A stretch of DNA of 64,000 nt from Alsobacter metallidurans (GCF_014636935.1 NZ_BMES01000002.1:1183534-1247533), one strand, 5' to 3'. Shown: positions 36,677-58,603, counted from the first letter of the stretch. Notes: generated from the sequence alone by a model not told the origin. A program made the numbers and translations.

Positions 36677-37044
36677 CACAACACCTCGGGCGCGAGTGAG
36701 ATGATCTTCATGTGGTTCTTGGCGCGGAGCTCGCGGGGCACCGGTCCGAAGATGCGGGTGCCGATCGGCTCCTTCTGGTTGTTGATCAGCACGGCCGCAT
36801 TGCGGTCGAAGCGGATCACCGAACCGTCGGGACGCTTGATGTCCTTCGCGGTGCGCACGACGATCGCCTTCATGACGTCGCCCTTCTTCACGCGGCCGCG
36901 CGGAATCGCCTCCTTCACGGAAACGACGATGACGTCACCAACTCCAGCGTACTTGCGCTTGGAGCCGCCGAGGACCTTGATGCACATCACACGACGGGCG
37001 CCCGAATTATCGGCGACGTCGAGATTCGTCTGCATCTGGATCAT
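36676..37044 (-). CDS. rplN: 50S ribosomal protein L14
   Basis: 122 residues: [60 protein letters not shown]. One of the most conserved ribosomal proteins. An unusually long 168-bp spacer with GC-rich palindromes separates it from rpsQ upstream. Confidence 0.98.
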   Translation of the reverse strand: MIQMQTNLDVADNSGARRVMCIKVLGGSKRKYAGVGDVIVVSVKEAIPRGRVKKGDVMKAIVVRTAKDIKRPDGSVIRFDRNAAVLINNQKEPIGTRIFGPVPRELRAKNHMKIISLAPEVL

Positions 37045-37212
37045 GGTCTTGATCCTTTCTGTGTCTCAGACCGGTTTCCGGCGATCTCAGGCTCGCCGGA
37101 CTTCGCCTGACGGGGATCTGCGTCCCCCGTTTGTGCGTGCTTCCAAGAGCATTTTTCCGCGCCGAAGGGAACCCCTCAGCGCGGCGAAATGTCAGGAAAA
37201 TCGGATTTAGTT

Positions 37213-37455
37213 TTAGGACGCGGTCGCGGTGTCGACCACGATCCAGGTCTTCAGCTTCGAGATCGGCTTCGATTCCTCGATACGGACCTCGTCGCCAGTC
37301 TTGTACTTATTGGATTCGTCGTGAGCGTGATAGTTCTTCGTCCGCCGCACCGTCTTCTTGAGAAGCGGATGCGTGAAGCGGCGTTCCACCTTCACGACGA
37401 CGGTCTTGTCCTGCTTGTCGCTGACGACGACGCCCTGCAGAATGCGCTTCGGCAT
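37213..37455 (-). CDS. rpsQ: 30S ribosomal protein S17
   Basis: 80 residues: [20 protein letters not shown], the signature [20 protein letters not shown], and [20 protein letters not shown]. Confidence 0.97.
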   Translation of the reverse strand: MPKRILQGVVVSDKQDKTVVVKVERRFTHPLLKKTVRRTKNYHAHDESNKYKTGDEVRIEESKPISKLKTWIVVDTATAS

Positions 37456-37465
37456 CGGTCTCTCC

Positions 37466-37681
37466 TCAAGCCTTGCCAGCTTCGGCCAGCTTCGCAGCCG
37501 CCGTGGTCTTGATCCGCGCGATGTCGCGACGGACCTCCTTGATGCGGCCCGTGTTCTCCAGCTGGCCGGTGGCCTTCTGGAAACGCAGGTTGAACTGCTC
37601 TTTCTTCAGCTTCAGGAGCTCGTCCTGGAGCTGGTCCTTCGACATCGCAGTGAGGTCGGAGAGCCTCTGCTTCTGTTTCAT
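37466..37681 (-). CDS. rpmC: 50S ribosomal protein L29
   Basis: 71 residues, two helices near the tunnel exit: [60 protein letters not shown]. Confidence 0.96.
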   Translation of the reverse strand: MKQKQRLSDLTAMSKDQLQDELLKLKKEQFNLRFQKATGQLENTGRIKEVRRDIARIKTTAAAKLAEAGKA

Positions 37682-37691
37682 GTCGCCCTCC

Positions 37692-38105
37692 TTACTCGGC
37701 GATGCGCTGGATGAAGCGCGTCTTGATCGGCAGCTTCGCGGCCGCCAAGGTCAGCGCCTCGCGAGCCGTGTCGACCGGCACGCCGTCGATCTCGAACATG
37801 ATGCGGCCGGGCTTGACGCGGCACGCCCAGAATTCGGGAGCGCCCTTGCCCTTACCCATACGCACTTCGGTCGGCTTCGACGACACCGGAACGTCCGGGA
37901 ACACGCGGATCCAGACGCGACCAGCGCGCTTCATGTGACGGGTGAGCGCACGGCGGGCGGCCTCGATCTGGCGAGCCGTCACGCGCTCCGGTTCCATGGC
38001 TTTCAGGCCGAACTGGCCGAAGTCCAGGTTCGTTCCGCCCTTCGCAGCGCCGCTGATGCGACCCTTGAACTGCTTGCGGAACTTGGTCTTCTTGGGCTGA
38101 AGCAT
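37692..38105 (-). CDS. rplP: 50S ribosomal protein L16
   Basis: A-site/peptidyl-transferase-centre protein. 137 residues: [40 protein letters not shown], and a conserved Arg-rich middle with [20 protein letters not shown]. Confidence 0.98.
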   Translation of the reverse strand: MLQPKKTKFRKQFKGRISGAAKGGTNLDFGQFGLKAMEPERVTARQIEAARRALTRHMKRAGRVWIRVFPDVPVSSKPTEVRMGKGKGAPEFWACRVKPGRIMFEIDGVPVDTAREALTLAAAKLPIKTRFIQRIAE

Positions 38106-38129
38106 TTCTGTGTTTCCTCAACCAATCCG

Positions 38130-38837
38130 TCAGGCCGCGTGATCGCGGCGACCGCCGGACCGCTGGCCACCCTCGTCGGCCATGCGCTTGTCCTGAGCCA
38201 TCGGGTCGTGCTCGAGGATCTCGCCCTTGAAGATCCACACCTTGATGCCGCAGGTGCCGTAGGTGGTGAACGCCGTCGCCACTCCGTAGTCCACGTCCGC
38301 ACGCAGCGTGTGCAGCGGAACGCGGCCCTCACGGTACCATTCCTGGCGCGCGATTTCGGCGCCGCCAAGGCGGCCGGAGCAGTTGATGCGGATGCCCTCG
38401 GCGCCCAGACGCATCGCCGACTGAACGGCGCGCTTCATGGCGCGGCGGAACGCCACGCGACGCTCGAGCTGCTGGGCGATCGAGTCGGCCACCAGGGTGG
38501 CGTCGACCTCGGGCTTGCGCACCTCGACGATGTTGATGACGACCTCAGAGTGGGTCATCTTGGTGACCGACTTCCGCATCTTCTCGATGTCGGCGCCCTT
38601 CTTGCCGATCACGACGCCCGGACGAGCCGAGTAGATCGTGACGCGGCACTTCTTGTGCGGGCGCTCGATGACGATCTTCGAGATCGCGGCCTGCTTCAGC
38701 GACTTCATCAGCGCCTTGCGGATCGCGATGTCCTCGTGCAGCAGACGGCCGTACTCGCCCTTGCTGGCGACCCAGCGGCTGTCCCACGTGCGGTTGACGC
38801 CGAGGCGCAGGCCGATCGGATTGACCTTCTGACCCAT
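38130..38837 (-). CDS. rpsC: 30S ribosomal protein S3
   Basis: mRNA-entry and helicase-site protein with a KH domain ([20 protein letters not shown]). 235 residues from ATG 38837, starting [20 protein letters not shown]. The basic C-terminal tail [14 protein letters not shown] is typical of alphaproteobacteria. Confidence 0.97.
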   Translation of the reverse strand: MGQKVNPIGLRLGVNRTWDSRWVASKGEYGRLLHEDIAIRKALMKSLKQAAISKIVIERPHKKCRVTIYSARPGVVIGKKGADIEKMRKSVTKMTHSEVVINIVEVRKPEVDATLVADSIAQQLERRVAFRRAMKRAVQSAMRLGAEGIRINCSGRLGGAEIARQEWYREGRVPLHTLRADVDYGVATAFTTYGTCGIKVWIFKGEILEHDPMAQDKRMADEGGQRSGGRRDHAA

Positions 38838-38847
38838 CTGTCTCTCC

Positions 38848-39228
38848 TCAGGCCTTGGCTTCGGTTTCGCGCACGATGATCGTGAGGTTCGAGAAAGGCT
38901 TCTCGACACGACCGGCGCGACCGCGGGCGCGGGCGTGGAAGCGCTTCATCACCAGCGCCTTGCCAACGAAGGCCTGGGAGACGACGAGATCGTCGACGTC
39001 CAGGTCATGGTTGTTCTCGGCGTTCGCGATGGCGCTCTCCAGGCACTTCCGGACGTCCTTGGCGATGCGCTTCCTCGAGAATTCGAGGTCAGCGAGCGCC
39101 GTGGCGACCTTCTTGCCCCGGATGAGACCGGCGACCAGGTTCAATTTCTGCGGCGACACCCGGAGCATCCGGGCGACGGCCTTCGCTTCATTATCCGGAA
39201 GCGCGCGGGGTGTTGCAGCCTTGCCCAT
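38848..39228 (-). CDS. rplV: 50S ribosomal protein L22
   Basis: Exit-tunnel protein. 126 residues: [40 protein letters not shown], and the long beta-hairpin region [20 protein letters not shown]. Confidence 0.97.
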   Translation of the reverse strand: MGKAATPRALPDNEAKAVARMLRVSPQKLNLVAGLIRGKKVATALADLEFSRKRIAKDVRKCLESAIANAENNHDLDVDDLVVSQAFVGKALVMKRFHARARGRAGRVEKPFSNLTIIVRETEAKA

Positions 39229-39231
39229 GGC

Positions 39232-39510
39232 TTAGCGCCTCTTGGCCTTCTTGTCCGCCGCATGCCCGTAGAAGGTACGGGTAGGCGCGAACTCGCCGAA
39301 CTTGTGGCCGACCATCTCCTCGGAAACATTCACCGGGATATGCTTCTGGCCGTTGTAGACGCCGAAGGTGAGGCCGACGAACTGCGGCAGGATCGTGGAA
39401 CGACGGCTCCAGATCTTGATCACCTCTGAGCGGGTCGAGGCCCGCGCGGCATCCGCCTTCTTCAGGAGGTAACCGTCGACGAACGGGCCCTTCCAAACGG
39501 AACGAGTCAT
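39232..39510 (-). CDS. rpsS: 30S ribosomal protein S19
   Basis: 92 residues: [60 protein letters not shown]. Only 3 bp from rplV. Confidence 0.98.
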   Translation of the reverse strand: MTRSVWKGPFVDGYLLKKADAARASTRSEVIKIWSRRSTILPQFVGLTFGVYNGQKHIPVNVSEEMVGHKFGEFAPTRTFYGHAADKKAKRR

Positions 39511-39521
39511 CGTGGACCCCC

Positions 39522-40361
39522 TTACTTCTTCTTACGGGCGTGGCGGGACGACACGATGAAGGTGTCGGTCCGCTTGTTCGAACGCGTCTTCTTGCCCTTG
39601 GTCGGCTTGCCCCAGGGCGTGACCGGATGCCGGCCGCCCGAGGTGCGGCCTTCGCCGCCGCCGTGCGGATGGTCGATCGGGTTCATGGTCACGCCGCGGT
39701 TGTGCGGACGCCGGCCGAGCCAACGCTGACGACCGGCCTTGCCGATCGAGGTGTTCATGTGATCGGGGTTCGACACCGCGCCGACGGTCGCGAAGCAGCC
39801 GCCATGGATCAGCCGCTGCTCGCCCGAGTTCAGGCGAACGATGACGTAACCCTGGTCGCGGCCCACGATCTGGGCGTAGGTGCCGGCCGAACGCGCCATC
39901 GCGCCGCCCTTGCCGATCTTCATTTCCACGTTGTGCACGATCGTGCCCACCGGGATGTTGCCGATCGCCATGGCGTTGCCGGGCTTGATGTCGGCCTGCT
40001 CGGCCGAGATCACCTCGGAACCCACCGCCAGGCGCTGCGGCGCCAGGATGTAGGCGACCGTGTCGTCGGCGTAGCGCAGCAGGGCGATGAAGGCCGTGCG
40101 GTTCGGATCGTACTCGATCCGCTCCACCTTGGCCGCCATGCCGAGCTTCTCGCGACGGCGGAAGTCGACGATGCGGTAGGTCTGCTTGTGGCCACCGCCG
40201 CGGAAGCGGACGGTGATGCGACCCGTGTTGTTGCGGCCGCCCGCGGAAGACTTGCCCTCGGTCAGCGTCTTGACCGGCTTGCCCTTGTAGAGCTCGCTGC
40301 GGTCGACGATGACGAGCTGGCGAAGGCTCGGCGTAGTCGGCTTGAAGGTTTTGAGCGCCAT
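39522..40361 (-). CDS. rplB: 50S ribosomal protein L2
   Basis: Peptidyl-transferase-centre protein. 279 residues: [40 protein letters not shown], and the most conserved C-terminal stretch [20 protein letters not shown], which holds the conserved His. Confidence 0.98.
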   Translation of the reverse strand: MALKTFKPTTPSLRQLVIVDRSELYKGKPVKTLTEGKSSAGGRNNTGRITVRFRGGGHKQTYRIVDFRRREKLGMAAKVERIEYDPNRTAFIALLRYADDTVAYILAPQRLAVGSEVISAEQADIKPGNAMAIGNIPVGTIVHNVEMKIGKGGAMARSAGTYAQIVGRDQGYVIVRLNSGEQRLIHGGCFATVGAVSNPDHMNTSIGKAGRQRWLGRRPHNRGVTMNPIDHPHGGGEGRTSGGRHPVTPWGKPTKGKKTRSNKRTDTFIVSSRHARKKK

Positions 40362-40378
40362 TGTTCCTTACCTCTCGC

Positions 40379-40675
40379 TCAAAGCCCGGTCGTGACGTCA
40401 ATCGACTGGCCATCGGCCAGGGTCACGACGGCCTTCTTCACGTCCGACTGCGTGCCGACCGTGCCCTTGAAACGCTTCACCTTGCCCTTGCGGACCAGCG
40501 TGTTCACGGCCTCGACCTTCACGTCGAAGAGCTTCTCGACCGCCGCCTTGATCTGCGGCTTCGAGGCGTCCTTGCGAACCTTGAAGACAACCTTGTTCTG
40601 CTCGGACTGGTTGGTCGCCTTTTCGGTGATCACCGGGCCGAGAATGATGTCGTAGTGACGCGGATCGGTGCTCAT
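40379..40675 (-). CDS. rplW: 50S ribosomal protein L23
   Basis: Tunnel-exit protein that docks SRP and trigger factor. 98 residues: [40 protein letters not shown]. Start ATG overlaps the rplD stop (ATGA). Confidence 0.97.
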   Translation of the reverse strand: MSTDPRHYDIILGPVITEKATNQSEQNKVVFKVRKDASKPQIKAAVEKLFDVKVEAVNTLVRKGKVKRFKGTVGTQSDVKKAVVTLADGQSIDVTTGL

Positions 40676-41292
40676 TTGAAGCGCGCCTCCAGCGCGTCGA
40701 CAGCAGCCTTGGTCAGCACGAGCGTGTCGCGCCGCAGGATGTCGTAGACGTTGATGCCCTGGATCGGGAGGACATCGATGTTTGGGATGTTCCGCGCAGC
40801 GAGCGCGAAGTTCTGGTTCAGCTCGGCGCCGTCGATGATCAGCGCGTTGCCGAGACCCATGGCGGCGAAGCGATCGCGCAGCGCCTTGGTCTTCGGCTCG
40901 GCCACGGAGGCCTGGTCGACGACCATGATGCCGCCGTCCCGGGCCTTGGCCGAGAGAGCGTGGCGAAGCGCCAGCGCACGCACCTTCTTGGGCAGGTCGT
41001 GCTCATGCGAGCGAACAACCGGACCAAAGGCGCGACCACCGCCGCGGAACTGCGGCACGCGGGCCGAGCCGTGGCGGGCATTGCCGGAGCCCTTCTGCTT
41101 GTAGAGCTTCTTGCCGGTCCGCCAGATCTCGGCGCGACCCTTGGTCTTGTGAGTGCCGGCCTGCCGCTTGGCGAGCTGCCACAACACGTAACGCTGGATC
41201 AGGTCCTGGCGCGGCTCGAGACCGAAGATCTCGTCCGAAAGCTCGACCGAGCCGGCGTCGCCGCCCTCGAAGTTCTTGATATCGAGCTTCAT
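40672..41292 (-). CDS. rplD: 50S ribosomal protein L4
   Basis: Tunnel-lining 50S protein; in E. coli also represses the S10 operon. 206 residues from ATG 41292: [40 protein letters not shown] 41292 shares its A with the rplC stop (TGATG). Confidence 0.97.
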   Translation of the reverse strand: MKLDIKNFEGGDAGSVELSDEIFGLEPRQDLIQRYVLWQLAKRQAGTHKTKGRAEIWRTGKKLYKQKGSGNARHGSARVPQFRGGGRAFGPVVRSHEHDLPKKVRALALRHALSAKARDGGIMVVDQASVAEPKTKALRDRFAAMGLGNALIIDGAELNQNFALAARNIPNIDVLPIQGINVYDILRRDTLVLTKAAVDALEARFK

Positions 41293-42017
41293 CACGCGTT
41301 CTCCTGACCTTCGGTCGCGGGAGCCGCCGTCTCGGAGCCGTTCGGAATCCGGAACGCGCCGGGCTTGGGAGCTTCGGCCGGGAGAGCGCGCTTAACCGCG
41401 TCCCGCACGAAGATCCAACCACCCTTGACGCCCGGAACCGCGCCCTCGACGAGGATCAGACCGCGCTCGACGTCCGTCTGCACGACACGCAGGTTCTGCG
41501 TGGTCACGCGCTCGACGCCGAGATGACCGCCCATCTTCTTGTTCTTGAACGTCTTGCCGGGATCCTGGCGACCGCCCGTCGAACCCAGCGAGCGGTGCGA
41601 GACCGACACGCCGTGGGTGGCGCGAAGGCCGCCGAAGTTCCAGCGCTTCATGCCGCCGGCGAAGCCCTTACCCGTTGTGGTGCCCGTCACATCGACGAAC
41701 TGGCCAGCGACGAAGTGGTCCGCCGTGATTTCGGCACCCACCGGGATCAGCGTGTCCGTGGACACGCGGAACTCGACGAGCTTGCGCTTCGGCTCCACCT
41801 GGGCGATCGCGAAGTTGCCGCGCTCCGCCTTGGAGACGTTCTTGACCTTGGCCATGCCGGCGCCGACTTGCAGCGCGGTATAACCGTTCTTGTCCTCCGT
41901 CCTGTGCCCGACCACCTGACAGTGGTCCAGCTTGAGGACGGTGACCGGCACATGTTCACCTGCATCCGTGAAGATGCGGGTCATGCCGAGTTTCTGGGCG
42001 ATGACGCCTGACCGCAT
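41292..42017 (-). CDS. rplC: 50S ribosomal protein L3
   Basis: 241 residues from ATG 42017: [60 protein letters not shown]. The C-terminal extension ([19 protein letters not shown]) is longer than in E. coli, as usual in alphaproteobacteria. Confidence 0.97.
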   Translation of the reverse strand: MRSGVIAQKLGMTRIFTDAGEHVPVTVLKLDHCQVVGHRTEDKNGYTALQVGAGMAKVKNVSKAERGNFAIAQVEPKRKLVEFRVSTDTLIPVGAEITADHFVAGQFVDVTGTTTGKGFAGGMKRWNFGGLRATHGVSVSHRSLGSTGGRQDPGKTFKNKKMGGHLGVERVTTQNLRVVQTDVERGLILVEGAVPGVKGGWIFVRDAVKRALPAEAPKPGAFRIPNGSETAAPATEGQENA

Positions 42018-42045
42018 GGTGTGGTCCCCGTGTCCCGCTCTGGCC

Positions 42046-42354
42046 TTAGAGCTTGATCTCGACATCGACGCCGGCCGCCAGGTCGAGCTTCATCAAAGCA
42101 TCGACGGTCTGGGGGGTCGGGTCGAGGATGTCGAGCACGCGCTTATGGGTGCGGATCTCGAACTGCTCACGCGACTTCTTGTCGACGTGCGGTGAGCGGT
42201 TCACTGTGAATTTCTCGATACGCGTCGGAAGGGGAATGGGCCCCCGCACCTGCGCTCCGGTCCGCTTTGCAGTCGAGACGATCTCACGAGTCGACGAGTC
42301 GAGCACGCGATGATCGAACGCCTTGAGGCGGATTCGGATGTTTTGGCCGTTCAT
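42046..42354 (-). CDS. rpsJ: 30S ribosomal protein S10
   Basis: First gene of the S10 operon; in free form also NusE of antitermination complexes. 102 residues: [40 protein letters not shown], and [20 protein letters not shown]. Confidence 0.98.
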   Translation of the reverse strand: MNGQNIRIRLKAFDHRVLDSSTREIVSTAKRTGAQVRGPIPLPTRIEKFTVNRSPHVDKKSREQFEIRTHKRVLDILDPTPQTVDALMKLDLAAGVDVEIKL

Positions 42355-42391
42355 TGTCGTCTGCCCTCGGGCTGATCCCGTGCGGATGGTC

Positions 42392-42419
42392 GGCGCGCTC
42401 GCGAGGTCGCGAACGCGCC
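42392..42419 (-). other. Hairpin between tuf (copy 1) and rpsJ
   Basis: Outer arms GGCGCG (42392-42397) and CGCGCC (42414-42419) continue into TCGCGA/TCGCGA around a GG loop. It begins 7 bases after the tuf stop. No T-run, so read-through into the S10 operon is likely, with possible RNA processing here. Confidence 0.45.
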
Positions 42420-42426
42420 CTTATCG

Positions 42427-43617
<1,191 letters not shown>

Positions 43618-43674
43618 GGCCGTGCTCCGTGGATCCGAAGAGAAGAGATGGGCGAGCTGTTCAGGGGTATGCGG

Positions 43675-45750
<2,076 letters not shown>

Positions 45751-45786
45751 TGTCGTGTGTCCTGGTGTCTTGCCGAAAGGTCGCCG

Positions 45787-46257
45787 TTACCAGCGGTAGT
45801 GCGAGAAGGCGCGGTTGGCTTCCGCCATCCGGTGCGTGTCTTCGCGCTTCTTGACGGCGTTGCCACGGTTGTTCGAGGCGTCGATCAGCTCTGAGGAGAG
45901 GCGATCAACCATCGTCTTGTCGTTGCGGGACCGGGCAGCCTGGATGAGCCAGCGGATCGCGAGAGCCTGACGGCGCTCCATGCGAACCTCGACCGGAACC
46001 TGGTAGGTGGCGCCGCCGACGCGGCGGGACCGAACTTCGATCGCCGGAGCGACGTTCTCGAGCGCCTGCTTGAAGGCGGCGAGCGGATCAGTCTTCAGCT
46101 TGGTCTCGACGATTTCGAGAGCGCCATAGACGATCTGCTCGGCGACCGACTTTTTGCCGTCGTACATGATCGAATTCATGAACTTGGTGACGACCAGATC
46201 GCCGAACTTGGGATCGGGGATGATTTCACGCTTTTCAGCGCGGTGACGACGCGACAT
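45787..46257 (-). CDS. rpsG: 30S ribosomal protein S7
   Basis: Head-nucleating 30S protein; S7 binding to the rpsL-rpsG spacer regulates the str operon in E. coli. 156 residues: [60 protein letters not shown]. Confidence 0.98.
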   Translation of the reverse strand: MSRRHRAEKREIIPDPKFGDLVVTKFMNSIMYDGKKSVAEQIVYGALEIVETKLKTDPLAAFKQALENVAPAIEVRSRRVGGATYQVPVEVRMERRQALAIRWLIQAARSRNDKTMVDRLSSELIDASNNRGNAVKKREDTHRMAEANRAFSHYRW

Positions 46258-46275
46258 GTCCGGGTCTCCGTCGGA

Positions 46276-46647
46276 TTACTTCGGCCGCTTCGCGCCGTAC
46301 TTCGAACGGCGCTGCTTGCGGTTCTTGACGCCCTGGGTATCCAGCACGCCGCGGATGATGTGGTAGCGCACGCCCGGCAAGTCCTTCACGCGGCCGCCAC
46401 GAATGGCTACGACGGAATGTTCCTGCAGGTTATGGCCTTCGCCGGGGATGTAACCGATGACTTCGAAGCCATTCGTGAGACGGACCTTCGCGACCTTGCG
46501 GAGCGCGGAGTTCGGCTTCTTCGGCGTCGTCGTATAGACGCGCGTGCACACACCACGCTTTTGCGGGCTCGCCTCGAGGGCCGGAACCGTGTTCCGGGCC
46601 TTCACGGGGCTCCGCGGCTTGCGGATGAGCTGGCTAATGGTCGGCAT
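46276..46647 (-). CDS. rpsL: 30S ribosomal protein S12
   Basis: Decoding-centre protein, target of streptomycin resistance. 123 residues from ATG 46647: [40 protein letters not shown] with the conserved Lys, and the [20 protein letters not shown] stretch. First gene of the str operon, behind a good promoter at 46930-46958. Confidence 0.98.
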   Translation of the reverse strand: MPTISQLIRKPRSPVKARNTVPALEASPQKRGVCTRVYTTTPKKPNSALRKVAKVRLTNGFEVIGYIPGEGHNLQEHSVVAIRGGRVKDLPGVRYHIIRGVLDTQGVKNRKQRRSKYGAKRPK

Positions 46648-46929
46648 CGTTTGCTCGTTCCAGTCCAGGCTAGGCCAGTCCAGGCCAAGATATGAGCTTT
46701 CGCTCGGTTGAATTCCTTCGCGGTGCGCGAGTGACCGCGCAAAACGAATCCGCGCCTTCGGCGAGTTCGCCGGGGGCGCGTTGCTTTCCAGAGGACCACG
46801 GCTCGCGCCGCGATCGTGAACCAAAGCGACTTTTCAGTCGGTGATGGTCGAGCAGGGTATCGATCCCTTGGGTTCCGCGCGAGACGCGCTGGAACAACGG
46901 GATTGACCGGCTGCTCAGCAAGTCCGCGG

Positions 46930-46958
46930 GTTCTACTCGTAGAGTCGGGCGCCGTCAA
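46930..46958 (-). promoter_or_regulatory. Sigma70-type promoter of the rpsL-rpsG-fusA-tuf (str) operon
   Basis: Minus strand: -35 TTGACG (46953-46958), 17-bp spacer, -10 TAGAAC (46930-46935), in the gap between rpoC and rpsL. This is the best promoter match in the window for its position. Confidence 0.72.
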
Positions 46959-47040
46959 CCCCGCGGTGACTCAATTTGAGACGGCGCCTAGACTTTCCGC
47001 ATGGCAGGGGCGAGCTCGCGGCCCGCTCTGCCCGGCGACG

Positions 47041-47070
47041 AACAAAAAGGCCGCCCGGAGGCGGCCTTTT
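47041..47070 (-). terminator. Rho-independent terminator of rplJL-rpoBC
   Basis: Perfect 11-bp arms AAAAGGCCGCC (47045-47055) and GGCGGCCTTTT (47060-47070) with loop CGGA, 24 bases after the rpoC stop. On the minus strand the stem ends in TTTTTGTT. Confidence 0.85.
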
Positions 47071-47094
47071 CGCATGATTGTTGCTGGCGGGCGC

Positions 47095-51288
<4,194 letters not shown>

Positions 51289-51384
51289 CGCCGTCTCCTG
51301 GCTCTGCGGCCTATCCCAGCGGCTTCCGCGGGACGATGCCGGAAAAAATCATAGGACGCCGAGCGACCGTTCGCCGGGCGGTGC

Positions 51385-51406
51385 GGCGCGCCCCGGAGGG
51401 CGCGCC
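51385..51406 (-). other. Hairpin between rpoB and rpoC
   Basis: Arms GGCGCGCC (51385-51392) and GGCGCGCC (51399-51406) with a 6-nt loop; each arm is itself a palindrome. It begins 12 bases after the rpoB stop. No T-run; presumably processing or stability. Confidence 0.45.
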
Positions 51407-51418
51407 CTGAGAGGACGC

Positions 51419-55540
<4,122 letters not shown>

Positions 55541-55706
55541 CTCGTTCCTCACTCCTTCGGATCGGCCGCCCGCTCATCCCGGCATGGCCCGAGGGGGTCC
55601 CATGCCGAACGGCGCCGCCATCCGCAAAATCGGCCTTCCGGCCCTCAATTCGGTCCGTCGGCGCCGCTATGGCCTGAAGCCATGGTCGCCTCGACGGCAA
55701 GAAGGC

Positions 55707-55727
55707 CCCGGGGCGATAGGCCCCGGG
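55707..55727 (-). terminator. Hairpin between rplL and rpoB (likely attenuator)
   Basis: Arms CCCGGGGC (55707-55714) and GCCCCGGG (55720-55727) with loop GATAG, about 60 bases after the rplL stop. On the minus strand CCTTCTTGCC follows. The position matches the partial terminator known between rplL and rpoB in E. coli, which lowers polymerase relative to L7/L12. Confidence 0.6.
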
Positions 55728-55785
55728 ACCAGATCGCAGCCTCAGGCTGCGACGAGACGTCCGCGTCGCCGAGGCGACGCGAAAA

Positions 55786-56163
<378 letters not shown>

Positions 56164-56226
56164 AGTAGTCTTTCCTTGAAGTTGGTTTTCGAACCAGAAA
56201 CTGGTGCGGGTTAGGACGGAACGGCC

Positions 56227-56742
56227 TTACGCCGCGTCTCTCTTGGCATAGGCTCCGAACACGCGGGCGAGCTTGGCCGCCGGCGCGGTGGAGAGCTGGG
56301 CGATCTTGGTCGCCGGGGCCTGGATGAGGCCGACGAGCTTGGCGCGCAGTTCGTCCAGGGAAGGCATCGTGGCCAGGGCCTTGACGCCGTCCGTGTTCAG
56401 AGCGGTCTTACCCATCGCTCCCCCAAGAATAACGAGCTTGTCGTTGGTCTTGGAGAAATCGACGGCGACCTTGGCAGCCGCTACGGGGTTGCTGCTGTAA
56501 GCCAGCAGCGTCGGGCCCTTCAACAGGTTCCCGATCGAAGCGACGTCCGTGCCTTCGAGAGCAATCTTGGCGAGGCGGTTCTTCGCGACCTTCACGGACG
56601 CGCCGGCCTGCTTCATCTGCGCACGCAGCTTCTGCATGTCGGCGACCGTGAGGCCGGCGTAGTGGGCGACGACGACGACGCTGGTCTCGTTGAAGACCGT
56701 ATTGAGCGTGCCGACGAGCTCACGCTTAGCCGCTTTTTCCAC
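56227..56742 (-). CDS. rplJ: 50S ribosomal protein L10
   Basis: Stalk base that anchors L7/L12; in E. coli the L10-L12 complex represses its own leader. 171 residues from a GTG at 56742 preceded by [60 protein letters not shown]. Upstream in-frame starts would add leader sequence that does not look like protein. Confidence 0.95.
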   Translation of the reverse strand: MEKAAKRELVGTLNTVFNETSVVVVAHYAGLTVADMQKLRAQMKQAGASVKVAKNRLAKIALEGTDVASIGNLLKGPTLLAYSSNPVAAAKVAVDFSKTNDKLVILGGAMGKTALNTDGVKALATMPSLDELRAKLVGLIQAPATKIAQLSTAPAAKLARVFGAYAKRDAA

Positions 56743-57294
56743 GGGGCTCTCTCCGGTTGGCGGGGACAGAAGTCCCGCCGGTTGCTGAATGCCGCGTTCC
56801 GGGCGAGCCCGAGCCGCGACGCTTCCGACGTGCCTGTCCCCGGATCTGGACAGCCTTGCGGCGGCCCCTACCCGGTGTGAAGGTTCGAACCAACTCTGGG
56901 CCTTGCGGCCCCTCAACTGGTCTTCCCCGTCTGTGCAGGCTCGGGCACGTATTAAGCTCGCCGAGGCGAGCGCCTGCAGTCTCGGACAGGACATAGCCGG
57001 CTGAGGCCTGAGGGTTGCCCCTAGGCCCGCCGGCCGTTCCAACCGGTCACCCGGTTGGAAACACGAACGCGCGAAACTTGCCCAAAGGCATGATCCGCGC
57101 GAGATGTCTGGAACTCATGCGGTTCCAATAGACGCTTAATTCTCTCTTGCCAAGCCCGAAAGGCGAAAATCTGTACGCGTTCCACAGTCCGCCCGCGGCA
57201 GGGAGCCGCAGGCCTGACGTCACAGGGCGCACTGGGCCGGAGCCTCGGCGTCAAGCTTCGGTTATATAGGCAGGCAGTCTGGCCGCGCGCCTTC
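56743..57294 (-). promoter_or_regulatory. rplJL-rpoBC promoter region and long L10 leader
   Basis: 552 bases without a gene lie between rplJ and the plus-strand gene starting at 57295. The leader downstream of the predicted promoter (57125-57153) would be about 375 nt, long enough for the L10/L12 autoregulatory structure known in other bacteria. I did not resolve the fold. Confidence 0.5.
57125..57153 (-). promoter_or_regulatory. Candidate sigma70-type promoter for rplJ-rplL-rpoB-rpoC
   Basis: Minus strand: -35 TTGGCA (57148-57153), 17-bp spacer, -10 TATTGG (57125-57130). The -35 is one base off consensus and the -10 keeps TAT. Needed because rplJ is cut off from rplKA by a plus-strand gene. 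Confidence 0.55.
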
Positions 57295-58332
57295 GTGATT
57301 CTACCGATCGGCGCCAACACGGAAAACCACGTGCTTCGTCGTACCGGCCGCCTCGCGCTTTTTCTGCTGCTCGCCCTTGCGGTTCTGGGTCTCGGCGCCT
57401 GGGGCGCCTTGGCGCTCTGGTTCCGCGCGCCCGGCCCCGAACTCGTTCGCGGGGCGCTGGCCGTTCTCTGGGCGGCGGCGTTGCTCGCCATTCTGGCCGG
57501 CTTGTTCACTGTGCGGCGCAGGCAGGCGGCCGTCGCATTCGCGGCATGCGCCATTGGACTCATCGGCTGGTGGCTGACGATCCGCCCCTCCAACACTCGC
57601 GACTGGACGCCCGACGTGGCGCGAACCGCGCATGGAGAGATCGTGGGCGACAGGCTCACGGTCCACGATGTGCGCAACTTCCGCTGGCGCAGTGATACGG
57701 ATTTCGACCAGGCTTGGGACACGCGGTCGTTCGACCTCGGCAAGCTCGAGGGAGCTGACCTGTTTCTGTCCTACTGGGCCGGCGAAGCCATCGCGCACGC
57801 CATCGTGAGCTTCCAGTTCGCGGACGCCCCTCCCCTCGCGTTCTCCATCGAGATCCGCAAAGAGCGAGGCGAGGACTACTCGGCGATCGCGGGCTTCTTC
57901 AAGAGCTACGAGCTCGCGTTCATTGCGGCCGACGAACAGGATGTCGTCAAGGTCCGGGCCACGGCCCGCGGCGAGGACGTAAGGATCTACCGGCTCGACA
58001 TACAGAAGGCGACCGCGCGGACGTTGATCGAGCGCTATCTCGCGGCGGCGAACCGGGCCTATGCCGAGCCCGAATGGTACAACACGTTCACGACCAACTG
58101 TACGACCGTGATCTTCGGCATGGCTCGCGTCATGGATCCCGGCATCCCGATGGACTGGCGCGTGCTTCTTTCAGGCTACCTGCCGGGCTACCTTTACGAG
58201 CACGACTTTCTCAGCCGGAAAGTCTCACTCGAACAGCTCGTCTCTGCCGCCCACATAGGGCCGCGCGCGCCGGGCCCCGCCGACGATCCGGGGTTTTCGG
58301 CCCGGATCAGGGACGGCGTTCCCACGCCATAA
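57295..58332 (+). CDS. DUF4105 / Lnb N-terminal-domain-like membrane protein
   Basis: 345 residues. Three hydrophobic segments fill residues 15-95, then an extracytoplasmic domain of the DUF4105 (Lnb_N) type: SYWAGEAIAHAIVSFQFAD holds a conserved His and YNTFTTNCTTVIFGMAR a conserved Cys, the likely catalytic pair. Family members include Lnb, which moves an acyl chain within lipoproteins; whether this protein does so is inference. Start GTG 57295, with GTG 57331 as alternative. It lies between rplA and rplJ on the opposite strand, and its stop directly abuts the stop of the 73-residue gene. Confidence 0.8.
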   Translation: MILPIGANTENHVLRRTGRLALFLLLALAVLGLGAWGALALWFRAPGPELVRGALAVLWAAALLAILAGLFTVRRRQAAVAFAACAIGLIGWWLTIRPSNTRDWTPDVARTAHGEIVGDRLTVHDVRNFRWRSDTDFDQAWDTRSFDLGKLEGADLFLSYWAGEAIAHAIVSFQFADAPPLAFSIEIRKERGEDYSAIAGFFKSYELAFIAADEQDVVKVRATARGEDVRIYRLDIQKATARTLIERYLAAANRAYAEPEWYNTFTTNCTTVIFGMARVMDPGIPMDWRVLLSGYLPGYLYEHDFLSRKVSLEQLVSAAHIGPRAPGPADDPGFSARIRDGVPTP

Positions 58333-58554
58333 TCAGACCCGCTCGATTTTCTTCACTGGTCCGCGCGGGCGGCCAGACTTCTCGGCGATCTCGCGATCCT
58401 GCGCCTCGATGGCGGCCCGGATGTCGCGGTCGGCGTCGAGGCTCGCCACCATCTCGCGCGGGATGCGGCGGTTGGAGCTGCGGGAGCCGTCCTCGTACAG
58501 CACGTTGAACAGCACGAATTCGGACTCGGCGGTCTTTTTACTTTTCTTCGCCAT
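58333..58554 (-). CDS. Small conserved unknown protein
   Basis: 73 residues, hydrophilic and basic at both ends: MAKKSKKTAESEFVLFNVLY, DGSRSSNRRIPREMV, EAQDREIAEKSGRPRGPVKK. I recall similar short proteins in Rhizobiales, without known function. It is on the same strand as rplA, beyond the rplA terminator, and convergent with zero spacing to the DUF4105 gene. AAAGGGCC-type purines before the ATG give a weak ribosome site. Confidence 0.75.
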   Translation of the reverse strand: MAKKSKKTAESEFVLFNVLYEDGSRSSNRRIPREMVASLDADRDIRAAIEAQDREIAEKSGRPRGPVKKIERV

Positions 58555-58603
58555 GATGCGGCCCTTTCGGAGTTTGGGGATGAAGTGATTGTGGCGCGCC
58601 GCC

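Larger units (their letters stand above)
46648..47094. other. 447-base rpoC-rpsL spacer: str promoter, leader and rpoBC terminator
   Basis: No credible gene. It contains, in minus-strand order, the rpoC terminator (47041-47070), a sigma70-type promoter (46930-46958) and a leader of roughly 275 bases up to rpsL. Long plus-strand open frames that begin here are only the antisense of rpoC. Confidence 0.7.

Noticed and set aside
36677..36679. GTG start for rplX one codon upstream
   Set aside because: ATG at 36676 overlaps the rplN stop as TGATG, the usual coupled arrangement, and matches the family start.
57249..57268. TTGACG and TATATA close together upstream of the DUF4105 gene
   Set aside because: On the minus strand TATATA comes before TTGACG, the wrong order, and on the plus strand no -35 stands at the right distance.
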